Assembly (NCBI GenBank): GCA_024230695.1
Contig: JAAERC010000131.1
Span: forward strand, 1-10,555
Length of the DNA stretch: 10,555 nucleotides
Direction: 5' to 3'
DNA from: Candidatus Zixiibacteriota bacterium
GTDB taxonomy: Bacteria > Zixibacteria > MSB-5A5 > GN15 > PGXB01
The position numbers and the translations under genes are program-made. Below the pieces are notes generated by a model. The model saw only the letters and a program-made list of their open reading frames with translations. It was not told where the DNA came from and searched no databases. Shown piece after piece: positions 1 to 8,047 of the stretch (position 1 is the first letter of the stretch; each line of letters begins with the position of its first letter).

Positions 1-2048
1 CCAACAGTCATCATATTGGGCGTTTGGTTGTTGATCCGTTACGTCCCGATACTATTTATGCGGCTGTGGGTGGCCAACATTTTGGTGCCTTAAATCCTGA
101 ACGTGGCTTATACCGCTCTGATGATGGCGGTGCAACCTGGATACAGAAATTATATGTTTCAGATTCCACCAGCTGTATTGATCTTGCTCTGCATCCGACT
201 ACTGGTACTGTTTTCGCCTGTATGTGGGAAAAAGTGCGTTATAAAGGTGATCATGTAAGACTTGGCGGTATAACAAGCGGTTTTTGGAAATCATCTGACT
301 TCGGCGATAACTGGACTCTGGTTTCAGGTGTTGGCGGTTATCCTGCCCAGGCATCAAATATCAGTCGTATTGGTGTGACAGTCGATCCATATTCAAACAC
401 CGTTTATTCATCGGTTATAGATTTAAATAATTACGATTTATTCGGCGTATATAAAAGCACTGATCTGGGACTTAATTGGATCCAAACAAATGATGGCGAT
501 TTAGATGGGATGTTTGGAGGGTTTGGCTGGTATTTCGGACAGATAAGAGTTGGCCCCGGTAATCCTGATATAGTCTATGTTTTAGGTGTCCAACTTTATA
601 CAAGTACTGATGGCGGTAATAGCTGGTCTTGGGATGGCAGCGGTATCCATGTTGATCACCATGCCTTAAGTCTTTTACCAAATGCTGATTTCCCCGGGAT
701 GTTTATCGCCTATGAAGGATGTGACGGCGGAGTTAACTATCGTGCCAAGGAAAGTGATTCATGGTCCAATCTGGCTAATATGCATAATACTCAGTTTTAT
801 GCTATTCATATCGATGAAACAAACCCGCTTCGAATATATGGCGGCACGCAGGATAATGGCAGTATGCGGTCACCTGATGGCGGCACAGACAATTGGCAAC
901 CTATCCTTGGCGGTGATGGATTTTATTGTCTGGTTGATTATAATAATCCCGATAATGTCTATGCTGAGTATCAAAACGGGTATTTAATGAAATCAAATAA
1001 TGGGACGGCTGGCTGGAATTACGGAATGAATGGTATTGATTATGATGGCGATCGTCATAATTGGAATACTCCAATAGCTATGGACCCAATTAATAGCAAT
1101 ATCTTATACTACGGATCACAAAAGCTTTATAAAACTGATGATTATGCTGATAATTGGACAGCGATCAGTGATGATTTAAGTAATGGACCCTATCCGACTT
1201 ATTCATCTTTTGGAACTATCACAACTATAGATGTAGGGCATATTAGTACAGATGTTATTTATGTTGGCACCGATGATGGTAATATCTGGGTGACGCAGAA
1301 TGGCGGCGATAATTGGACTCAAATCAATACCAGTATTCCAAACAGATGGCTTACTCGTGTTACCGTTGATCCCAGAGATGATGCTGTTGTTTATGCCACT
1401 ATTTCAGGTTATGATTGGTCGGAGCATATGCCGCATATTTTCCGTTCAATAAATTATGGTGTAGACTGGACAAGTATCGCTGGTAATCTTCCCGACTCAC
1501 CCATTCATGATGTGATTCCCGATCCGCATGAAGATAACACTATTTGGATCGCCAATGATTATGGTGTTTATGTCACCGAAGATATGGGTGTTACTTGGAT
1601 TCCATTTGGTGAAGGGCTCCCGATGGCCCCTGTGCACGATCTTGATTTCCATCCAGCGACCAGGACATTGGCGGCCGGGACTCATGGCCGATCAATATAT
1701 AAAACGATCATTGATTGTCCTGATATTGTCGATACCGATGTAGATGGAATAAACGATGCCTGCGATAACTGTCCCCTCATTCCAAATCCGGATCAGAATG
1801 ATTTGGATAGAGATGGCTATGGAACAGAATGTGACGCCAATTTATGCGGTAATGTAAACTACCCATTAGATGATGAAATTAATATTCTGGATATTGTTTA
1901 TTTAATTAATTTCAAATATAAGGGCGGTCCGGCACCGGTTGATATGAGATCAGCCAATGTTAATAACGACCTGCAAATAGATATTCTTGATATTGTTTAT
2001 TTAATAAACTACAAATATAAGGGCGGCCCTGACCCTGTTTGCCCATGA
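1..2048 (+). CDS. Secreted Asp-box (BNR/sortilin-like) beta-propeller protein with TSP3 and dockerin-like tail, 5' partial
   Basis: The reading frame is open to the left edge (codons start at base 3; NSHHIGR precedes the TTG at 24), so the N-terminus and any signal peptide lie outside. Counting from that TTG, at least eight Asp-box motifs (S/T-x-D-x-G-x-x-W) are visible, for example at residues 32-39, 90-97, 145-152, 194-201, 424-431, 475-482 and 518-525, with a degenerate one near 371-378. This spacing indicates one or two beta-propellers. The block ends with AAGTHGRSIYK, a usual end of such propellers. Two TSP3 calcium repeats follow (570-604), then a two-loop dockerin-like module (608-674). 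Asp-box proteins include sialidases and xyloglucanases, but no catalytic set is recognisable here, so the ligand or substrate is unknown. An extracellular or surface location is inferred. The gene lies 105 bp upstream of a protease with the same tail and may be co-transcribed with it. Confidence 0.85.
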   Translation, partial: NSHHIGRLVVDPLRPDTIYAAVGGQHFGALNPERGLYRSDDGGATWIQKLYVSDSTSCIDLALHPTTGTVFACMWEKVRYKGDHVRLGGITSGFWKSSDFGDNWTLVSGVGGYPAQASNISRIGVTVDPYSNTVYSSVIDLNNYDLFGVYKSTDLGLNWIQTNDGDLDGMFGGFGWYFGQIRVGPGNPDIVYVLGVQLYTSTDGGNSWSWDGSGIHVDHHALSLLPNADFPGMFIAYEGCDGGVNYRAKESDSWSNLANMHNTQFYAIHIDETNPLRIYGGTQDNGSMRSPDGGTDNWQPILGGDGFYCLVDYNNPDNVYAEYQNGYLMKSNNGTAGWNYGMNGIDYDGDRHNWNTPIAMDPINSNILYYGSQKLYKTDDYADNWTAISDDLSNGPYPTYSSFGTITTIDVGHISTDVIYVGTDDGNIWVTQNGGDNWTQINTSIPNRWLTRVTVDPRDDAVVYATISGYDWSEHMPHIFRSINYGVDWTSIAGNLPDSPIHDVIPDPHEDNTIWIANDYGVYVTEDMGVTWIPFGEGLPMAPVHDLDFHPATRTLAAGTHGRSIYKTIIDCPDIVDTDVDGINDACDNCPLIPNPDQNDLDRDGYGTECDANLCGNVNYPLDDEINILDIVYLINFKYKGGPAPVDMRSANVNNDLQIDILDIVYLINYKYKGGPDPVCP
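1731..1835 (+). repeat. Two TSP3-type repeats, 69-bp period
   Basis: Units begin at 1731 and 1800, exactly 69 bp (23 codons) apart. Each encodes a D-x-D-x-D-G-x-x-x-x-C-D pattern; the first continues with NCP. These are calcium-binding TSP3 repeats that form a stiff linker between the propeller and the C-terminal module. Confidence 0.75.
1845..2045 (+). other. Dockerin-like C-terminal module of the Asp-box protein
   Basis: This stretch encodes two helix-loop units ending in [16 protein letters not shown] and ILDIVYLINYKYKGGP. The second loop fits the dockerin type I calcium pattern (x-x-N-x-D-x-x-x-D-x-x-D). The first is degenerate, with a short insertion. Cysteines sit just before (residue 608 in the numbering from 24) and two residues from the C-terminus (673). 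No cohesin is seen in the window, so the partner is unknown. Confidence 0.7.
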
Positions 2049-2143
2049 AAATATGATATAAATATGTTATTTATAAGAGCAAATAAATTTATCAACTATA
2101 ACGTAATATTTAGGTAATCATTATTTTTGGCATGACTAAATAT

Positions 2144-2149
2144 GGAGGA
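2144..2149 (+). promoter_or_regulatory. Ribosome binding site that sets the S8 protease start
   Basis: GGAGGA ends 4 bases before the ATG at 2154. An in-frame ATG at 2142 directly overlaps this Shine-Dalgarno sequence, so 2154 is the better start. Confidence 0.75.
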
Positions 2150-2153
2150 ACCA

Positions 2154-4247
2154 ATGAATAGTACCCCTCACAAAAAATCTATTTTTCAACTTATTTTACT
2201 AACTTTGTTTATTCTTATTCCGGGTTATTCATTGCTTTATGCCGAATCAGACCCGCCCAGCGCATATTATTATTTTGATGAAAAAATCGATATCGAGTTG
2301 GACACCAAACAGTTTATGGTTACTCTTAAATCCGGCGAACAGTTATTTGATCGTTCTGCAATTTTCGATAATGCCAATCTTGAGGTTGACTGGGTAGAAT
2401 CAATTGGAATTAGTAACTCGTTTAGAGTGGGTACAGTTTCGGAAATAACGGACAATAATGCGGCTTATGATATGATTCAAACTATTGTCGAATCTGAGGA
2501 AGTTGAGTTTGCCTCTCCAATTTTTCATGGAGTTTATTTCGGTATACTGTCGGTAACTCCCGATATTATTGTAGGTTTTAAAGATGAATATCTTGCGCAA
2601 TCGGAATCAATTCTGCAGTCTTTGGCTCCTGAATTAAATATAATACAAAATAATTTTAGCGGATTACCGATGGCATTTCAATTGAGAGGTGACTCGCGAA
2701 ACGGTTATGATGTTTTGGCGGCGGCCAACAAATTAGCAGAGGATCCACGAATCCTTTGGGCTGAGCCAGATATGCAATTTACTGGTCGTTCGGATCTTAT
2801 CCCTGACGATCCCGGATTTGGATATACCTGGGGTGTTCATCATACAGGACAATTCAGCGGTGTCGTAGATACCGATATGGATGGTCCCGAGGCATGGGAC
2901 ATAACCACTGGTAGTGCTGATATAAAAATAGTGATTTTAGATTCTGGAGTTGAACAGGATCATCCTGATATTAATCAATTGCCAGGAGAGGATTTCACAG
3001 GTAACGGAACCGGTGGCGATCCGGGAAATTCTTGTGATAATCATGGCACTACGGTAGCCGGATGTGTAACCGGAATAATTAATAACGCACTTGGCGGTGT
3101 TGGTATTGCCCCGGGCTGCAAAGTGCTCGCTGCAAGAATTGGAGTTGCAAATCTTCCTTGTAGTGAAGGAACATGGAATGGTGAAATGAGTTGGACCTCC
3201 GATGCTCTTTATTGGGCCAGAAACCAGGGTGCTCGGGTAAGTAATAACAGTAACTCATATGGGTCACCATCAGGAACAATCAATACCGCTTATACATCAA
3301 CATATAATAGCGGTATGGTTCATTTTGCCTCAGCTGGCAACGATGCTGTCGCGACCTTGGGATATCCTTCATCTCATGATAAAGTTCATTCGATCTCAGC
3401 AATTACTTATAACGCCGTCTTGGCTGGTTTCTCCAGTTGGGGAGTTGGCTTGAGTATGACCGCACCGGGAGTTTCGGTTTATACGACTGATAGAACCGGT
3501 TCTGATGGTTATGCGTCAGGGGATTACACATATATTCAGGGAACTTCTTTTTCATCACCTTATGCGGCAGGAGTGGCCGCTTTGGTTTTATCCGATGATC
3601 CAACACTAACCCCGGCCGAAGTCGGCGAAATATTAGAATGTACCGCCGTTGATTATGGAGCTGACGGATATGATATATATTATGGTCATGGGTTAATAAA
3701 TGCCAATAACGCGTTAAATCGTGTAGATACCGATACTGATGGTATTTATGATTACTGCGATAACTGTCCCGATGATTATAACGATCTACAGGAGGATGAA
3801 GATGAGGATGGCGCTGGAGATGCCTGCGACGTTTGCCTTGGATTGTTTAATCCCACGCAAGTGGATACCGATGGTGATGAGGTCGGCGACGATTGTGATA
3901 ACTGTGTTGAAGAATCAAACCTTGATCAGATTGATACCGATGAGGATGATGTTGGCGACGCCTGCGATAATTGTCGGATTCACTATAATCCCTGGCAACC
4001 GGATAATGATGGTGATGGAATCGGAAATATCTGTGATTACATGTGCGGCGATTATGATGCTGATTTAGAGATCAATATTATAGATATTGTATACCTTATA
4101 AATTTTATCTACAAAGATGATTTTGCTCCTTATCCTCTGGACAGAATGGATGTAAATCATGATGAAAATCTTGATATTCTTGATATTGTGCATTTAATCA
4201 ATTTTGAATATAAAGGTGGTGCCGATCCAGCCTGCCCGACTTGGTAA
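2154..4247 (+). CDS. Secreted subtilisin-family (S8) serine protease with TSP3 and dockerin-like tail
   Basis: From the ATG at 2154 the product is 697 residues. A signal peptide has a KK n-region, a hydrophobic core and likely cleavage after LYA (residue 30). Residues about 52-126 and 136-209 look like two consecutive S8 prodomains (I9/fervidolysin type), each ending in a helix and an A-x-P strand. The catalytic domain carries the full triad: Asp263 in VILDSGV, His297 in NHGTTVAG and Ser465 in [11 protein letters not shown], with oxyanion Asn396 in SAGND. An active endopeptidase is therefore expected. Five TSP3 units follow (525-628), then a dockerin-like module (631-694) with near-canonical calcium loops. 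The protein is probably extracellular or cell-surface and activated by prodomain removal. It follows the Asp-box gene on the same strand and is followed by a strong terminator. Target proteins cannot be told from sequence. Confidence 0.93.
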   Translation: MNSTPHKKSIFQLILLTLFILIPGYSLLYAESDPPSAYYYFDEKIDIELDTKQFMVTLKSGEQLFDRSAIFDNANLEVDWVESIGISNSFRVGTVSEITDNNAAYDMIQTIVESEEVEFASPIFHGVYFGILSVTPDIIVGFKDEYLAQSESILQSLAPELNIIQNNFSGLPMAFQLRGDSRNGYDVLAAANKLAEDPRILWAEPDMQFTGRSDLIPDDPGFGYTWGVHHTGQFSGVVDTDMDGPEAWDITTGSADIKIVILDSGVEQDHPDINQLPGEDFTGNGTGGDPGNSCDNHGTTVAGCVTGIINNALGGVGIAPGCKVLAARIGVANLPCSEGTWNGEMSWTSDALYWARNQGARVSNNSNSYGSPSGTINTAYTSTYNSGMVHFASAGNDAVATLGYPSSHDKVHSISAITYNAVLAGFSSWGVGLSMTAPGVSVYTTDRTGSDGYASGDYTYIQGTSFSSPYAAGVAALVLSDDPTLTPAEVGEILECTAVDYGADGYDIYYGHGLINANNALNRVDTDTDGIYDYCDNCPDDYNDLQEDEDEDGAGDACDVCLGLFNPTQVDTDGDEVGDDCDNCVEESNLDQIDTDEDDVGDACDNCRIHYNPWQPDNDGDGIGNICDYMCGDYDADLEINIIDIVYLINFIYKDDFAPYPLDRMDVNHDENLDILDIVHLINFEYKGGADPACPTW
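3726..4037 (+). repeat. Array of five TSP3 repeats, exact 69-bp period
   Basis: Units start at 3726, 3795, 3864, 3933 and 4002, exactly 69 bp apart; the fifth is shortened. Each encodes D-x-D-x-D-x-x-x-D-x-CD, mostly followed by NC, giving dense calcium ligands and paired cysteines. Units three and four are the most alike at DNA level, suggesting growth by tandem duplication followed by divergence. The array links the protease domain to the dockerin-like tail. Confidence 0.85.
4044..4235 (+). other. Dockerin-like C-terminal module of the S8 protease
   Basis: Two loops ([12 protein letters not shown] and [12 protein letters not shown]) match the dockerin type I calcium pattern, each followed by a helix of the form IVYLINF. 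Cys631 and Cys694 flank the module. It is clearly homologous to the module at 1845-2045, including the downstream D-P-x-C-P ending. Confidence 0.78.
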
Positions 4248-4269
4248 GAAATCATATTTCAAATTATTT

Positions 4270-4300
4270 ATGGGGAGATATATTTGCTCCCCATTTTTTT
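4270..4300 (+). terminator. Intrinsic terminator after the S8 protease gene
   Basis: An 8-bp stem (4270-4277 pairing with 4287-4294, core TGGGGAG/CTCCCCA) has a 9-base loop and is followed immediately by a run of T to 4300. It begins 22 bases after the stop codon. Confidence 0.85.
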
Positions 4301-4404
4301 ATGCCATTGAATATGAAATTAATTCGGAACTACAATTTTAATTAGTAGTAAAAGAATCTAAAGCATTGATAATTAATATTTGACTGATTTGGGAACTTTC
4401 TTAA

Positions 4405-5982
4405 ATGTTCAAAAGCAAAATTGTTTTTGTCTTTAAAGTTTTAATGATTATCTCATTTATAACTCCCGTTCTGGCTGAAACTATTACACCGAAACAAGTT
4501 CTAGAAAATTATTTCGATGCGGCAATTACCGGCAATTGGCAACGAGCGGAAGTTTATTGGTCACCGCAGGATATTAAAAAAGCAAATCGTCTTGGAATAA
4601 AATATACAGGTCAAAAATTTAAGTATGACTCCAATTCTCCTATAATTCAATATCTGGAAAATATTCGTGCCGGAGTTGCAAAAATAGATATTCTACAAAT
4701 AGATAAAAATTCTGATTATTGGAAAGCAACAATACGATTAATAAGTGCAAATGATTCTATCGAATACACTTATTATATTATAAATGCCAATAACAATTTC
4801 TACTTAACATCCCGGATAAATCTTTTTACACAAAATTGGAATTCAGTTAATACTCGTTATGCTAATGTGATATTTTCTGATTCAAGTCTAATAAATACAT
4901 ACGCCCTCAAAAAACTGGATGAGTTTATACAAAAAACTTGTCAGACTTTTGCAATTCCATCTACGAAGATGAAAAAATTAGAGAAAAATAAAATTGATTA
5001 TTTCCTGTGCAACCAGAACGAAATGAAATTACTAACTGGATATGATGCACACGGAATAACAAATCTTCAATTTGATGCCATTATTTCTCGCCATCTGCCA
5101 CATCCTCACGAATTGATTCACCTATTAATAAATTATTCATTAGAAGACCTTCCTCTGTATACTTTGCCATTACTTCAGGAAGGATTGGCGGTTGCATATG
5201 GTGGACGATGGTGTAAAGAACCTGAGATTGTAATGCAACTAAGCCCATTCATTATTTCAGAAAATATATGCAAACTTAGAGATTTACTTTCCCAAAGCAG
5301 TTTTAATAAAATTATGCCTGATATTTCATATCCTGTTTCGGGCGCTTTTTCACATATGCTTATTACTAACTATGGCATAGATAGCCTTAAAAAGATATAT
5401 TTACTTCTATCAGGATCATTTAATGAAATACAAAAGCTAACTAAAAATAATATTGTAAATATATTTCAACAAACATATGGTACAGAGTGGGAAACTTTAG
5501 AAAGTGATTTTAAATTGCATCTTAAACAATTTGAACTCAATGACCTTGTTCCTGGTATTAGTAAAAACGGCAAGTATATTTCCGAATTTCGGAACAAAAA
5601 TCAATTGGTTACTATATATGAAACAGATGATACTTACGAATTCATTATTAAATCAAAAATGCCCAATCCCAGTGGTTTGATCTTATTCAAAAACTCACCA
5701 AAATTATTTTCTGAAAAGTATAAGAGTAGGTTGTATAATGAGCAATTTCCAGACAAGAGATATACTAAATCAGAATACGGAATTATCTTCAATAACAAAG
5801 AGGTCGGATTTTATAATTATTCTACAGATTGCTTAGAAGCCAAACATGTGTCCTCTTTTTTGCCCAATATGGACTACTGGGACTCAGAAACCTCAACGAT
5901 TTATTTTAGTCTAAAAAAATCCGCGCTGGATTTTGAGTGGAATGCTTATGATATAAAGCTCCTGGAGTTACTCACTCCATAA
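4405..5982 (+). CDS. Secreted putative zinc metalloprotease (peptidase MA-like, HExxH...E)
   Basis: The product is 525 residues with a signal peptide (MFKSKIVFVFK..., likely cleavage after VLA at 24). Residues about 27-140 resemble an NTF2-like fold (VLENYFDAAITGNWQRAEVY), a tentative call. Residues about 150-375 match the layout of gluzincin peptidase-MA-like domains: a short strand before a long helix (YANVIFSDSSLINTYA), the zinc motif HELIH (His235, Glu236, His239) and a third ligand candidate, Glu259 in LLQEGLA. A later segment (GAFSHMLITNYGIDSLKKIY) is typical of the helical half. The last 140 residues are not recognised. The presumed ribosome binding site is weak (GGGAA about 9 bases before the ATG). 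The gene is visibly AT-rich: a hand count gives 17 G+C in 4921-4980 against 32 in 3001-3060 of the S8 gene. Its 3' end overlaps the convergent CPBP gene by 11 bp. Substrate is unknown. Confidence 0.8.
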   Translation: MFKSKIVFVFKVLMIISFITPVLAETITPKQVLENYFDAAITGNWQRAEVYWSPQDIKKANRLGIKYTGQKFKYDSNSPIIQYLENIRAGVAKIDILQIDKNSDYWKATIRLISANDSIEYTYYIINANNNFYLTSRINLFTQNWNSVNTRYANVIFSDSSLINTYALKKLDEFIQKTCQTFAIPSTKMKKLEKNKIDYFLCNQNEMKLLTGYDAHGITNLQFDAIISRHLPHPHELIHLLINYSLEDLPLYTLPLLQEGLAVAYGGRWCKEPEIVMQLSPFIISENICKLRDLLSQSSFNKIMPDISYPVSGAFSHMLITNYGIDSLKKIYLLLSGSFNEIQKLTKNNIVNIFQQTYGTEWETLESDFKLHLKQFELNDLVPGISKNGKYISEFRNKNQLVTIYETDDTYEFIIKSKMPNPSGLILFKNSPKLFSEKYKSRLYNEQFPDKRYTKSEYGIIFNNKEVGFYNYSTDCLEAKHVSSFLPNMDYWDSETSTIYFSLKKSALDFEWNAYDIKLLELLTP

Positions 5983-6691
5983 CAGACATCATAATTGTTG
6001 GTATTCCGAAAGCAACCAGGTTGAATGTAATATGTGCCGCGATTGCAGGTAAGAGACTTCCGGTTTTCTCACGATAATATCCGGCTATAAGTCCCAATAA
6101 CGTTGCTGAAACTATAATACTGACAACAATCACATAATTCATTTTGCCAAGTAAACATAAATGACCCACTCCAAACATCAATGCGCAGATAGTTACCGGC
6201 AGACTGATCTCTGATTTAAAAAATCGGAATCGATATTTATTTAATGGCTCAAGGAAGCCAAATAATAATCCTCTATAGAAGATTTCCTCGCAAATACTGG
6301 CGAAAAGCGCGACCGTTATAAGAAAATTTGGAATTGATTTATCTAATCCCGAACCACCCATCTCTTCCGGATTAAGTCCCAAAGAGACCATAAGAATATT
6401 CATACTAATAAAAAACAGAACAACCGCGCCAATACTTATAATAATCGGTCTGAACAAATTCTTTATGTTCGTTAGTTTAAACCCATAAGAAACCAAATTA
6501 TTCCCACTCAAGTAATATGCAAGAACCAATGAAACTACAAGTAATGTAAATTGTGTAATATCACCACTTCCAATTAGCGAGTTATCGATAAATGTCGAAA
6601 CAAAACCTATTGACGGTACAACATATAATGCAATTGCTAAGATAGTGGCCCATATTATAATACCAATTAATAAACGCATTGAATTACACAT
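5972..6691 (-). CDS. CPBP-family (CAAX/Rce1-like) intramembrane metalloprotease
   Basis: This is a 239-residue, strongly hydrophobic protein with roughly six to eight membrane segments. The three conserved CPBP motifs are present: EEIFYR (Glu135, Glu136, Arg140), FGVGH (His177) and HITFN (His220, Asn224). The family includes prenyl-protein proteases and bacteriocin-immunity or host-interaction proteins; nothing here indicates a specific substrate. The ATG at 6691 is chosen because GGGGA lies 6 bases upstream on this strand; the frame extends to a TTG at 6724, which lacks a comparable site. It lies 66 bp downstream of the GNAT gene on the same strand and may share its transcript. Its stop codon sits inside the 3' end of the convergent metalloprotease gene. 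Confidence 0.88.
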   Translation of the reverse strand: MCNSMRLLIGIIIWATILAIALYVVPSIGFVSTFIDNSLIGSGDITQFTLLVVSLVLAYYLSGNNLVSYGFKLTNIKNLFRPIIISIGAVVLFFISMNILMVSLGLNPEEMGGSGLDKSIPNFLITVALFASICEEIFYRGLLFGFLEPLNKYRFRFFKSEISLPVTICALMFGVGHLCLLGKMNYVIVVSIIVSATLLGLIAGYYREKTGSLLPAIAAHITFNLVAFGIPTIMMSVME

Positions 6692-6696
6692 ACAAA

Positions 6697-6701
6697 TCCC
6701 C
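6697..6701 (-). promoter_or_regulatory. Ribosome binding site supporting the CPBP protease start at 6691
   Basis: Read on the minus strand this is GGGGA, followed by TTTGT and then ATG (6691-6689). It favours this ATG over the upstream in-frame TTG at 6724. Confidence 0.5.
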
Positions 6702-6757
6702 AAGCATAATGCCTTCCCGAACAATTATCTATTTTACTTTAGCTTGTTTCTGTTATT

Positions 6758-7303
6758 TTATTTCTCATAATCAGACTTAAGTATTCCGTATAGTTTTATA
6801 TCCTGAAACTCACCCCATCTTTTTACATGCTGATGACAGCATCCTTCATATGACATTTCAATTTTTTCCATCACTTTTCCCGAGGCAGGATTATTTGTCA
6901 TATGATGCGCAAATATTCTGTGTAACTTCAGGTTTTCAAATCCGAATTTAAGAGTTACCTTTGCCGCTTCAGTGCAATATCCTTTGCCCCAAAATGGAAC
7001 TCCGATCCAATATCCCAGCTCAGCATGCTCATATATTTTTGATAAGGTCAAACCGATAGCTCCAATCAGATCATCAGTCTCTGCTAAAATCACCGCATAT
7101 GTAACAGACTTATCTTCTTTCAGCATCGGTTCATGAGTACTTATCCATTCCTTAGCATCACTATCTTTATAAGGATGCGGAATTAGAAGTGTCGTCCGGG
7201 CGATTTCCTTATCACCGGCAAGTTTTTGCACCTGTGGGGCATCATCAAGGCTGAATGGGCGAAGAACCAATCGTTCTGTTTTTAGTATAGGTTGTTTATC
7301 CAT
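6758..7303 (-). CDS. GNAT acetyltransferase, RimJ/RimL type
   Basis: The 181-residue product has the full length of a single RimJ/RimL-type GNAT domain. It opens with the usual ILKTERLVLRPFSLDDA strand. The acetyl-CoA pyrophosphate loop appears at about 101-113 (GVPFWGKGYCTEA), preceded by ELGYWIG. The NPASGKVMEKIEMSYEG segment (about 138-154) is the typical motif B region. Family members transfer acetyl groups to protein N-termini, ribosomal proteins or small amines; the substrate here cannot be told. The start at 7303 is the only good ATG. AAGGA lies 13 bases upstream, rather far for a Shine-Dalgarno. The gene is divergent from the small membrane protein at 7470 and upstream of the CPBP protease. 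Confidence 0.9.
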   Translation of the reverse strand: MDKQPILKTERLVLRPFSLDDAPQVQKLAGDKEIARTTLLIPHPYKDSDAKEWISTHEPMLKEDKSVTYAVILAETDDLIGAIGLTLSKIYEHAELGYWIGVPFWGKGYCTEAAKVTLKFGFENLKLHRIFAHHMTNNPASGKVMEKIEMSYEGCCHQHVKRWGEFQDIKLYGILKSDYEK

Positions 7304-7368
7304 ATATTAATTTACGTCCTTATATTTTATATGTTTCAGTGTAGTATGTAACCAATTGAAAACTAATA

Positions 7369-7398
7369 TCAATCAAACGATATGTCAATGTCAATCAA
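7369..7398. repeat. Direct repeat TCAATCAA in the divergent intergenic region
   Basis: TCAATCAA occurs at 7369-7376 and 7391-7398, a 22-bp period (about two helical turns), with a further TCAAT at 7385-7389. It lies between the divergent GNAT gene and the gene at 7470, so it could be a regulator site, but an AT-rich spacer can give such repeats by chance. Confidence 0.25.
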
Positions 7399-7469
7399 TA
7401 AAGTAATATGAAACTCAATTCCTCTTTTATCGTAATTAATTATAAGACTAAGGCGAAAGGGGAATATGT

Positions 7470-7853
7470 ATGAGAGAGCACGTCAAAGCCGTGGCATGGC
7501 TTCAAATCGGTTTGACCATTATCTGGGTACTGATTGCATTTACAATTGCTCTATTGTTATGGGGCGTCGGGATATCAATTCATGATCATGATGCCGAAAT
7601 GATTATCAGCATTATTGCTCCTATAATTGTTATATTTGCTGTTGTGACAGCGCTTCCAAGTATAATTGGCGGGATATTTCTGCTCAAATTTAAAGAATGG
7701 TCACGGATATTGGTCATTATTGTCAGCTTTATCGACCTGATTATTTTTCCGATTGGAACCGCGGTAGGTGTTTACAGCTTATGGGTACTGCTAAATGATG
7801 ATACTATCAAACTATTTATTGAACAACCAAACCGGGCTACAACAGCCGAATAA
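7470..7853 (+). CDS. Small four-helix membrane protein of unknown function
   Basis: The 127-residue product has about four membrane segments: 8-33, 44-72, then a hairpin at about 79-93 and 94-108. Short charged loops (HDHDAE, KFKEWSR) separate them. The second half (a K-x-W-S/A-R-I-L start, then FPIGTAVGVYSLWVLL) resembles a widespread family of short uncharacterised membrane proteins; I know of no assigned function. AAAGGGGA ending at 7463, 6 bases before the ATG, is a good ribosome binding site. The gene stands alone: the next gene on this strand begins 194 bp downstream and has its own site. No terminator is evident after it. Confidence 0.8.
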   Translation: MREHVKAVAWLQIGLTIIWVLIAFTIALLLWGVGISIHDHDAEMIISIIAPIIVIFAVVTALPSIIGGIFLLKFKEWSRILVIIVSFIDLIIFPIGTAVGVYSLWVLLNDDTIKLFIEQPNRATTAE

Positions 7854-8035
7854 ATGAATAATTAATCAACCCATTTCAAACTTATTCGCTGGTCTTCTTA
7901 AACTAAGTGTCTAAGATTCATTTGTTTATGCCGAATTTTTATCTTTTCTGAATTATCAAATAAATTTCTAATTCACTGCAACCTTAATCTTTTTTCCCCG
8001 TCTATTTAAATGAAGGGATAATAAGGGAAAATTAA

Positions 8036-8042
8036 AGGAAGG
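8036..8042 (+). promoter_or_regulatory. Strong ribosome binding site before the 43-residue ORF
   Basis: AGGAAGG ends 5 bases before the ATG at 8048, near-ideal composition and spacing. It is the main reason to accept the very short reading frame as a gene. Confidence 0.65.
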
Positions 8043-8047
8043 TATTT

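Noticed and set aside
1..1700. Sialidase or other glycosidase activity for the Asp-box protein
   Set aside because: Asp boxes alone do not define an enzyme; no catalytic Arg triad or Tyr/Glu pair could be identified.
2049..2141. Terminator after the Asp-box gene
   Set aside because: Only a short A/T-only stem (ATTTAT/ATAAAT) is seen, too weak to call; read-through into the S8 gene is plausible.
2142..2153. ATG at 2142 as start of the S8 protease
   Set aside because: It overlaps the GGAGGA ribosome binding site that serves the in-frame ATG at 2154, and would add four residues before the signal peptide.
3739..4068. Plus-strand 109-codon frame within the TSP3 region
   Set aside because: It is a shifted reading of the periodic TSP3 array; the real frame carries signal peptide, triad and repeats.
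4356..4395. Possible promoter before the metalloprotease gene
   Set aside because: TTGATA and TATTTG-like words occur, but without convincing -35/-10 spacing in very AT-rich DNA.
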